Origin: Plantago elongata
Lineage: Eukaryota; Streptophyta; Magnoliopsida; Lamiales; Plantaginaceae
Assembly (NCBI GenBank): GCA_036897095.1
Contig: JAYMSP010001748.1
Coordinates: 1 to 29,202, forward strand
Direction: 5' to 3'
DNA length: 29,202 nt
Shown here: positions 1 through 7,312 of the stretch, piece after piece
Layout: every line of letters starts with the position of its first letter
Numbering within the stretch: position 1 is the first letter of the stretch
Made by a program: the position numbers and the translations under genes
The notes under the pieces: model-generated
The model's database searches: none
Told to the model about the DNA's origin: nothing
The model's input: the letters and a program-made list of their open reading frames with translations, nothing else

Positions 1-633
1 GTGTTTTTTGTTTGGGTTTGGGGGGGGGAGGGGGGGGGGGGGGGGGGGGGGGAAGAGTCGGACAAGTTGCACTGCATGGTCCCGGCTGGTGTTCGATTCT
101 ACTTCATGGTTTTAGGCCCTTGTCACGTGGGAGAGACGAATATTTTCTAATTAGTGGTGCCAAGCCAGCTGGTCCAGATCTCATGTAAATTATGGTGTTA
201 AATCCCTAATTCGTCATAGGACACGCGCCTATGAATACTTATTGACAGAATGGATATATTATGTATTAACATCATGCAACATTTTCATTTAGGGATTTCT
301 ATTCTTGTTTTTAACTTTCATGTATAAATTATTTCTTTTCTAATTTTTCGTGCTTATTTAGACATCGTAATGTTTGTTGGTTTACGTTGTCCCTAATATT
401 CATTTAATTTTCATCCGTGCACTAATAAATAAGTACTCCAAGTTTTTCATTCTTTTTACATTATAATTTATATTCCTATTATAATTTAAATTGTAATTTA
501 TAGTTCACTGCAACAATAATAATAATAGTATATAATATAATTACATTGTTGTGGGTAGGAAAAATAGGGAGAAATTTAATAAAATTAGTTTGAGAATGTT
601 GGAGAAAAGATAATATTAATAATTAATATCTTA
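1..633. other. AT-rich left flank with a G homopolymer tract
   Basis: No gene is visible here. Positions 20-52 are an almost pure G tract interrupted by one A, a possible G-quadruplex or a slippage-prone/assembly-sensitive site. The stretch at about 60-180 is less AT-rich and contains a G-box core CACGTG near 125 and a weak pol III B-box-like GTTCGATTC near 93. From about 240 to 633 the sequence is low-complexity A/T DNA, the pre-insertion flank of the large retrotransposon that follows. Confidence 0.6.
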
Positions 634-638
634 GAAAT
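634..638. repeat. 5-bp target-site duplication, left copy (outer element)
   Basis: GAAAT lies directly before the TG of the 5' LTR and recurs at 24601-24605 directly after the CA of the 3' LTR. Ty3/gypsy integrases make 5-bp duplications. The perfect match across about 24 kb shows that everything between belongs to one original insertion plus later events inside it. Confidence 0.9.
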
Positions 639-1407
639 TGTTGATACGAGAATATGTCCAATCCGTCATTGGGACGTCCCGAGGATAAATTCTGAAACAT
701 CATGGTATTACAAGGACAAGGACCCGTGGATCCGAGCCTACGACCATCCGAGGTGAAGCCTGGCTAAAACATACGAGAATACCGTGATAAGGATATCCGG
801 GCCGAGACACTACATCCGAAAGGAAGTAGGCCCGGATCACAATCAACATATGAATACATCCGAACTTAAAGAGAACCAAGCGTGGCAAACCATGATATGT
901 CAGTAGCCGAGGGCACAACTAGTTCCGGATGCTTTGGTCCGGAACAATGTCTTCGGATATGTCCACGAACATAAAGACTATGGTGCCCTCAAATATCCTA
1001 CAAAATGACTAATCTAGCCTTGTGGCCCAAAAGCTATGTGGATTATAGTAATCATATGGTCCATGGCCCAACACTTGGCTTAATCCAACGATGGGAATTA
1101 ATCTCTATATAAAGGGAATACCTCTCAAGGTAAAAGGGGAAGGTTTTCTAATCTCCTCACTCTATTATATACTTTAATTATACAGAGTCGACCTACAATC
1201 ACTCTCGAGTAAAGTCTCCCATCCAGCTTGATCCAAGGCAAGCCGGATCTAAAGGTTCTACCCACCCCCTCCTTTTCCTGCCATCTATGCAGGTTCGAAT
1301 CTAGAGCTTCAGGTACAAGGTTGAAGTTCGCGTATTTCGATGTCTGTCAAGCTAGAAGAGTTGGTCCATCTTAGTAACATCTGAGGGTTGGAGCTTTTAC
1401 CTCAACA
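639..1407 (+). repeat. 5' LTR of outer element
   Basis: A 769-bp LTR starting TGTTGATACGAG and ending CTCAACA, with inverted TGTTGA/TCAACA termini. It matches the 3' LTR at 24207-24600 over its second half and, in reverse complement, the inner LTR at 4343-5140 over its whole length. It contains a promoter TATA box at 1106 and a C-rich stretch near 1260 that varies in length among the LTR copies. By eye it differs from the 3' LTR at roughly 35 of about 380 comparable positions, plus a 12-bp insertion in the 3' copy. Confidence 0.9.
1106..1113 (+). promoter_or_regulatory. TATA box of outer 5' LTR
   Basis: TATATAAA lies within a block that is highly conserved between the two outer LTRs (24300-24307 in the 3' LTR). 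It lies about 300 bp before the LTR end, a reasonable place for the U3/R promoter of the genomic RNA. Confidence 0.65.
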
Positions 1408-1410
1408 TAA

Positions 1411-1429
1411 TTGGTGGCGTCTGTGGGAA
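1411..1429 (+). other. Primer binding site (PBS)
   Basis: The sequence TTGGTGGCGTCTGTGGGAA begins three bases after the LTR end. It begins TGG, complementary to the CCA end of a tRNA, and resembles the TGGCGCCGTCTGTGGGAA-type sites of Tat elements. I do not assign the tRNA species. Confidence 0.7.
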
Positions 1430-1478
1430 GAGAAGCAAAAAGCTAAGTCCTTCGGATTAACTACTCCGTTCAGAGAAT

Positions 1479-3234
1479 ATGGCCAGACCAAGGAAATCAA
1501 CTCGGATAACATCTCCTCAGGGTGGAATCCCTGTAGGACGTCTCCGGGGTAGACCCCCTACTCGGAAGAAAGCAGCAACTCGGGCTACCACCCGAACAAG
1601 GAGGAGCCAACCTACGGCAACTCCTTTGTCATAAGAGGCTCCCCCTGAACCTCACTGAGAGAGATCATATACCACAAATCCAACAGCCTCCTCCGCCAGG
1701 AGCTCACGGGCCATCCATAGGTAGGAACTTCACTCTGCCAAACGGGGCGGTCATCTCGCCTTATGAATTTGGGATGAATGATTATCAATTCGGCTTACTG
1801 TTGAACGTCATTCAAGGATGTTTGGGGTCGAACAATGTTCAACCAACGCCTCAACATCTTACCCCAAGACAGGCCAAGCCGGCACACTCGAGGCATGAGA
1901 AATGACCGGTCAAGGAAAGAATTGGGGAAGTGATCCGAGATAAAACGATCTTCGTCATGTGATCAACCAGAGAGCTAACTCCTGAGAACATCAGGAAAAG
2001 AGTCCCGAGAAAGATAAAGCCGAACCGGCCAGAACAAACTGAGTAATCTCGAATCAAAGGATCCGATGACTTTGCTGGAGAAAGTGTCGTTGAAGTTAGA
2101 GCAGAACAAGGGCCCGAGATTAATTTAGATCCGAAGAAAGGAGAAAAGCTGACCTCCGAACAAATCTTCATCCGATAAAGGGCCTTAGAAACTGAAATGT
2201 CCAAGCTAAGCAAGATGGTCAATGCTCAGTAAAAGATGACGATAAGAGTTCCGAATCCTTTGAGTAGCGCTATCCGAAGAGAGAAAAAGCCTTTGAAATG
2301 TACCATTCTGAATTTAGAGCGTTACTATGGAGATAGTTGGCCGGCTGCCCGTCTCACCCGATATGAATCTAAGATGGACACCAATGGACTGAACGACAAT
2401 CTCATAGTGCCCAATTTCTCTACCACTCTCTTCGGAGAGGCAATGGATTGGTGGACCAGTCTGCCATTCGGATCCATAAGAACTTTTGATGACGTCTCTA
2501 CACTGTTCCTGAAAAGATTCCAAAAAACCAAAAGGAGGAAGAGATATGTGGATCACCTAGCCATACTCATTCAAGCCGAGATCGAGTATCTTCGGACCTT
2601 TTTGGATAGGTTTAACTCGGAGGTCTGACAAGTGGAGGCGCACAACATAAAAGAGCAGGTCCGTCACCTATATGCCAACACCATTAACCATGACCTCCGG
2701 AAGAAGCTATCCAAAGAAGAGATCTTGAATGAAAGGCAACTAGAAGATATCTGCAATCATATCCTATATGGAGTAGAGTTCCGAAGGAATGTTCCCGTCA
2801 GGGCCGGACAGAAGAAAACCAAAGAACCTATCAGGCAAGAAGCCACAAAAGCTTGGAAACCAGACATGAGGAAAGACACCCGAGGAAAGTAGGAGTTCCA
2901 GAGAGAGCGAACTCCTCCAAGGAGGTATACTGAGTACACTCGGTTGAATTGTCCGAGGGAAGAGATCTTATCAATTATGGTCGAAAAGAATTTAGACATC
3001 CAATGGCCCTGACCCTTTTACAACAACAGGAAGAGTAAGGAATCCCGAGCTTATTGTGCTTTTCACAAACAAACCGGACACCCAACTGAAAAATGTATCC
3101 AGCTCAAAATAGAGATTGAAACTTTGATCCGAAGTGGACAACTTAAAGAGCCGTACTCTAGGAAGGAATAGGGTCCTAGTGGAAGGAGAGAAAGAAGCCC
3201 GAGGCATAAATCCAGAACATTCCCGCCCCCACCC
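1479..3234 (+). pseudogene. gag: gag of outer element (broken)
   Basis: Gag packages the genomic RNA into virus-like particles. The likely start is the ATG at 1479 (MARPRKSTRI..., arginine-rich), the first ATG after the PBS. It is followed by stops and a frameshift before the well-conserved frame that runs through 2236-3234. In that frame the capsid-like retrotrans_gag part is recognisable (for example FGEAMDWWTSL, then YVDHL and FLDRFN). A zinc knuckle of form C-x2-H-x4-H-x4-C (CAFHKQTGHPTEKC, near 3052) lies toward the C-terminus. In-frame stops include those at 2230, 2626 and 2890 and others near 3010 and 3168. Compared with the inner copy, several are explained by CGA-to-TGA or CAG-to-TAG changes. 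Gag and pol appear to share one frame, as in other Tat elements. Confidence 0.85.
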
Positions 3235-4342
3235 ATGAAAACTCCTCCCCCCGAAGCAAGAAGATACGATAAATATCTGGATGAGGGAAACTATGAGAAT
3301 CTGGCCTATAGCGGAGTCATTAATGTAATAGGCGGAGGTCTGAGTGGTGGAGACAGCTACAATACAAGAGAGAGGACTGCACAAGACATCCGGAACAGAG
3401 ATCTAGTAAGAAATCCAGCACCTCTGAGGGGATCAAACATCATCTCCTTTGATGATAGTGAAATACCCCCTCCTACATTCGGTAGCGGGGACACCCGACC
3501 CCCAATGTCCCGTTAGTGGTGTCTCTAGTCATCGCCACTTTACAAAGTCAACAAAGTGTTGGTAGATACTGGGAGTTCTTCGGATATCATATCCAAGAGG
3601 ACCATCGACCAAATGAATTTGGGAGATATCTAATATGGAAAGGTGAACACTTCCCTATCCGGATTCGGAGAAGAGGTTGTCACGCCTATCGGAACAATCA
3701 AGCTGCAATTATCAATGGGAACCTCTCCAAGGAGAATGACTCAAACTGTGCTATTTCTCGTGGTAGACAAATCATTCAACTACAATGTTAACTTCGGATG
3801 ACCATGTCTCAATCAGTTCCGAGCCATCTCATCTCCATTGCACAACCAGATCAAATTTCCTACTCCCTATGGAGTGGGAGAGGAATTAGGGAACATGAGA
3901 GAAGCTTGGGAATGCTACATCTTGTCTACCAACGTGGCTGCAAATCCAATACTTGCCATAGCCAAAGAGCCAAGCCCACCACAACCTCCGAAGACTGATA
4001 TCGGAGTTGGAGCTTTAAACCATAAGTTTCCTAAGTCGGTTCGGATTGAACCACATGAGACCATCAAAGAAATTCATATTATTGAGGGAGATCTGGGAAA
4101 AAATACCAAAATAGGAACTGAGATGAACTCCGAAGTGGAATTGAAATTGATAGCATGCATCTGAAGGAACTAGGATATCTTTGCTTGGAGCACAGATGAT
4201 CTCAAAGGGATAGACCCGAGGGTAACCATTCACCGTCTACACATGGACCCTATGGTCAAACATATCTGACAAAAAAGGAAAGACTTCGGCCCTATAAAAG
4301 ATGCAATTATAGCAGCCGAAGTGGACATATTGTTAAGATCCG
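3235..4342 (+). pseudogene. pol: Protease and start of reverse transcriptase, outer element (broken, cut by inner element)
   Basis: Aspartic protease cleaves the Gag-Pol polyprotein. The active site VLVDTGSSSDII is intact in its triad (DTG at 3565-3573) but lies in a frame shifted from the gag frame, so a frameshift sits just before it (near 3510). From about 4140 the RT N-terminus is readable (DIFAWSTDDLKGIDPRV, then the HRLHMDP region) with several TGA/TAG stops. Coding stops abruptly at 4342 in the stretch before the first RT catalytic region, and the next codons of RT resume at 16189 after the inner element. The region matches 14092-14820 and 13799-13999 of the inner copy on the other strand. 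Confidence 0.85.
4338..4342. repeat. Target-site duplication of inner element, left copy
   Basis: ATCCG directly before the inner LTR corresponds to AGCCG at 16184-16188 directly after it (one mismatch). Removing the insert and one copy restores continuous RT coding sequence that aligns with the same RT region of the inner copy, which supports this as the integration target. Confidence 0.75.
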
Positions 4343-5140
4343 TGTTGAGGTAAAAGCCCCAACCACGGATATTATAAAAACCAACTAACTCTTTCGATCT
4401 TTCAAGACCTCGGATAGCTCAAGCTTCAGTCCTTGCGTCCAGATCTTAGCACCCGAATCTGCACAGATGGCTGGAGGGGGGGGGGTTAGAACCTTTAGAC
4501 CCGGTTTGCCTTGGATCAAACCGGATACGAGACTTTACTCAAGAGTGATTGTAAGTCAACTCTGTATAATCAATGATAATAGGCTTATAGTGTAGTGTAG
4601 AGATTAAGTGAGCATACTTGAGTTTACCTTGAAAGGTGTTCCCTTTTTATAAAGATTAGTTCCCTTCTTGGGTCAGACTTGTTGGATCATACCAAGTGTT
4701 GGACTAATATAGCTTAATTAAGCCAGTGGATCATATGATTTCCATAACCCATATAGCATTTGGGCCTCAGGGCTAGCTTAATCATTTTGTAGGTTTATAG
4801 GGCGTCGGCGTCTTCCTACGCATTGTTACATCCGAAGTGATGGTTCCAAATCAAAGTGTGCGGAACAGAGCCTCCACTACCGACCTATGATTTTCCACAC
4901 TTGGTTATCTTTAGGTCCGGATGTATGCATATGTGATGTTGGTCCGGACGTGTTATCCTCGGATATGACGTATTTGTCCGGTTATCCTTGTCATGGTATT
5001 CTTCGTATATCTTGCCCCATCGTGACCTTGGATGGTCTATGGCTGAGGTCTTCGGAGCTTTGCCCTTGTCATACCGTGATGTCTTAGGATTTGTCCTCGG
5101 GATGTCCGAATGACGGATTGTACATATTCCCGTATCAACA
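4343..5140 (-). repeat. 3' LTR of inner element (complete)
   Basis: On the minus strand it begins TGTTGATACGGG at 5140 and ends CTCAACA at 4343, 798 bp. It aligns with the outer 5' LTR throughout. It includes a C-tract (G-tract on + at about 4476-4486) at the place where the outer LTRs also have C-rich runs. The part corresponding to 4916-5140 is also present at 15961-16183. Confidence 0.9.
4644..4651 (-). promoter_or_regulatory. TATA box of inner 3' LTR
   Basis: Reading the minus strand, TATAAAAA lies at the position of the outer LTR TATA box (1106-1113), between conserved sequences. It could initiate readthrough transcription from the 3' LTR into the outer gag region on the minus strand. 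Confidence 0.5.
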
Positions 5141-5158
5141 TATGCCCACCTAATTTCC
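5141..5158 (-). other. Polypurine-tract-like site beside inner 3' LTR
   Basis: On the minus strand GGAAATTAGGTGGGCATA abuts the 5' TG of the LTR. It is purine-rich but not pure. Its position is where plus-strand DNA priming would start. The matching outer site is deleted, so conservation cannot be checked inside this window. Confidence 0.45.
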
Positions 5159-5598
5159 AAGTATCTTAATAGAAGATAGTTGGGAACTATAAAAAAGGAG
5201 AAGTCTTTTGTTCAATCCGTTCCATGAGAAAAATAAATCCATGTCTAATGGTCCTTGTAGTTCTTTTGGGAGTATCCCCCCCCCCCCCCCTCCCTTTTCA
5301 ATCAATCAGAAGCGGAAGGTCTCGGATTGATTTTTGAGAAAAGGAGTATTTGTATTTGAAAGATAACTCTTGAATGTCCGAAACAAAGTGCATCCGAGAG
5401 GATGTGTCGATCATCTGAATGTTGAGACATCCGGAGTGATTGCGTGAATGGTGTGCTCCTGTTCAGATCGGCGCGTGGGGTGACCATTTATGTCTTTTCA
5501 TCTTTCGAGATGCCTCGTGATCGTTGGATTGAACTGATCAACGGTGGATATGATGAGGCGGGAAGCAATAAATGCCTGTGTTGCCTAAATTATCCTCC
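5159..5598. other. Non-coding spacer and aORF2 upstream region, inner element
   Basis: No coding sequence is supported. It holds a C homopolymer tract at about 5277-5290 and, toward its right end, sequence resembling the upstream region of aORF1: CCATTTATGTCTTTTCA near 5482 against CCATTATGCCTTTTCA near 6697, then a CGTTGGAT core near 5521. The last part is therefore probably the aORF2 promoter. Confidence 0.5.
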
Positions 5599-5606
5599 TA
5601 TAAATA
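5599..5606 (+). promoter_or_regulatory. TATA box of antisense gene aORF2 (inner)
   Basis: TATAAATA in the context TTATCCTCCTATAAATAGGAG closely resembles the aORF1 TATA context (TTATCCTTCCTTATAAATAGGGG at about 6800-6822). It lies about 100 bp before the leader splice donor at 5698, on the strand opposite to gag-pol. Confidence 0.65.
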
Positions 5607-5788
5607 GGAGTTGTCGCTTTCACTTTTACCATAGGTGATTAAAAAACAAAAAAAAAAATAATTTAACCCATCTGGAGGGAAGAGTAGACTTTGCGAGGTA
5701 AGTTTCGCTATTCTTCGTGGTTTTCCAGTTCGGGTCTTCTAGTCTTGGGACCTACTTGTAATATTCTTCATTTGTTGTGTTTCTTAGA

Positions 5789-6332
5789 ATGTCGAAGAAT
5801 CATTTTAGTCATTCTTGATGGGCCCACTACCAAGACGAATATACGGCTCGTCCGTCCGTGCCTCTGCTTACCCTCAATCTGGATCCCGCTCTGGATCCTG
5901 TTCCTGTTGAGGACCCTAATTGTGCCATCATCCCGTTCGATGCTCCGATTCCAACTCCAGCTATCATATAGAGCTCACCGGCTGAGTAATCATCCCTTTG
6001 AGGCTCCGGTCTTCACTAGGTACCAAGGATAGCAAGACTTCATGAATTGTGATTGTGGGGTGTGGCATTCCCCAGCCTATCCGGGTGAGGGGACATTCGA
6101 AGATCCAGTAGACCTTGATCCGATGCTTAGCGAGCTCTCCTATGCGAAGAAAGACTTGTGGGAATTGAAGGAGACAGGGCGGCGAATTACTCGCACGCAC
6201 GCCAAGATCCGGAGGAAGCGCAAGAAGGAGTCCCGAAAGCGATGGCTCGCTCGGATGAGGGTGGTGGCGAATACGGGTCCGACTGGCTATGTGGAGACTA
6301 ATGAGTCCGGCACTGACGATGCAAACTGGTGA
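5789..6332 (+). pseudogene. aORF2, second antisense gene of inner element (broken)
   Basis: I do not recognise the family. A leader intron is suggested by a donor GAG|GTAAGT at 5698 and a pyrimidine-rich acceptor TTCTTAG ending at 5787, one base before an ATG at 5789. The same arrangement occurs in aORF1. The ATG frame (MSKNHFSHS) stops after nine codons and the acidic/proline-rich middle is out of frame. The C-terminal 96 codons (6042-6332) are open: a CDCGVWHSP segment, FEDPVDLDPML, KKDLWELK, then a strongly basic stretch RRKRKKESRKRW and an acidic tail. The outer copy at 24206-23714 matches this C-terminus closely (KKDLWGLK, RKKRKREARRKW), so it was a real coding sequence. The basic segment could bind nucleic acid or act in nuclear import; that is inference. 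Confidence 0.65.
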
Positions 6333-6345
6333 AGGCGGGGTATGC
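6331..6345 (+). promoter_or_regulatory. Shared 3' motif after aORF2 (inner)
   Basis: GAAGGCGGGGTATGC overlaps the TGA stop of aORF2. Nearly the same 15-mer follows aORF1 of both copies (10190-10204, and 19822-19836 minus) and the outer aORF2 (23698-23712 minus). Its function is unknown; 3'-UTR processing or RNA control is possible. Confidence 0.6.
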
Positions 6346-6759
6346 CTCGTATAATTTTGTAAATTTGGCAAAGTTGTGATTACTTCGGACAATATTTTGT
6401 TGCGCTTGTTTTGCTATGTTTTGAACGGCATTCTAGATAATTACATCCGGACTTAAATGTATCTACTTCCTTTTTCGCTTCCCCCCGTGTGTATGCTTCT
6501 TCTTTTATAACTTGAGCTATAGGATATCATATTCGAATTGCTAGTGGAATTATCATCCGAAGAGAATAATCTTCCACAAATCATCAATCTCGCTAAAATA
6601 ACTAACAGTTAAGGGTAATTGATCCCAAAGATAATATCGTTCGTGAACTTATGGAATCCGAGGGGAATACCAAACGATGTTAAGTGCAGTTGTGTCCATT
6701 ATGCCTTTTCAGATTCATTAATTGATCTGAGCCGTTGGATCAGAGATAGTGGGTGGTTA
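6346..6759. other. Intergenic spacer between aORF2 and aORF1 (inner)
   Basis: No coding sequence is supported. It should hold the aORF2 3' UTR and the distal aORF1 promoter. It includes the block near 6697-6750 (CCATTATGCCTTTTCA and GCCGTTGGATCAGA) that is shared with the outer copy on the minus strand near 23270-23330. Confidence 0.5.
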
Positions 6760-6818
6760 GATCGTGGCCACGATCGCCGGGCCGGTTGGATTTCTGAGAT
6801 TATCCTTCCTTATAAATA
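6760..6818 (+). promoter_or_regulatory. aORF1 promoter (inner): palindrome plus TATA box
   Basis: A perfect 16-bp palindrome GATCGTGGCCACGATC (6760-6775) lies 35 bp before TATAAATA (6811-6818). The outer copy has the same pair on the minus strand (palindrome core 23246-23257, TATA about 23201-23209). Retention of both blocks in two diverged copies supports a functional RNA polymerase II promoter driving aORF1 against gag-pol. Confidence 0.7.
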
Positions 6819-7312
6819 GGGGAGCCATCTACGTCCATGTTACCGCATTTCTAGAGAGTGAATTTTTGCAAAACAATCATCCGAAGCAAAGTAACAAAGC
6901 AATCCGAAGCAGAGCATTTCGTGCATCCGAAGTGGTAGCTGCCTTTGATCCAATCTCTTGCTAATCAAGTAAGTATTCAGATCTCTTTCCTTGTGTTCGG
7001 CATTTTATTCTTTATTGCTGTCCTTCGTTTCCGTTTTCGTAGTGTTTCATTTCTGCTTATGTCGTCTTTTCAATACGTATGATACGACTTTAACTAGTAC
7101 TCGGATGTGTTGAGAAACTCCGAACATGCGTAGATGCTTAGGTTAATTCGGATAATCTGAACTGCGCCTGCTAACTTCTAATTTGCACATAGAACTAGGG
7201 GGACCTTTAGGCTAGGATCCGCTGAGACACGCGTTGTACTGCTTCGGTCTGACTCTACTCGATTAGGGCAATCCGTACCATTTAGACATACCCCTTTCCT
7301 TCCTTTACTAGG

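Noticed and set aside
60..180. Possible SINE at the left edge (B-box-like GTTCGATTC near 93)
   Set aside because: No A box at the right distance and no second copy in the window.
1851..2222. 123-codon open stretch on the minus strand opposite gag leader
   Set aside because: No homologue in the other copy (region deleted there), no domain, and it lies opposite the gag N-terminal region. Probably chance.
639..5140. Reading 639-5140 as a short element with LTRs at both ends
   Set aside because: The LTR at 4343-5140 is in the opposite orientation and has different flanking duplications, so it belongs to the inner insertion.
5691..6032. 113-codon open stretch on the + strand starting MRGKFRYSS
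   Set aside because: It starts inside the leader exon and reads through the proposed leader intron and in the wrong frame for the conserved aORF2 C-terminus.
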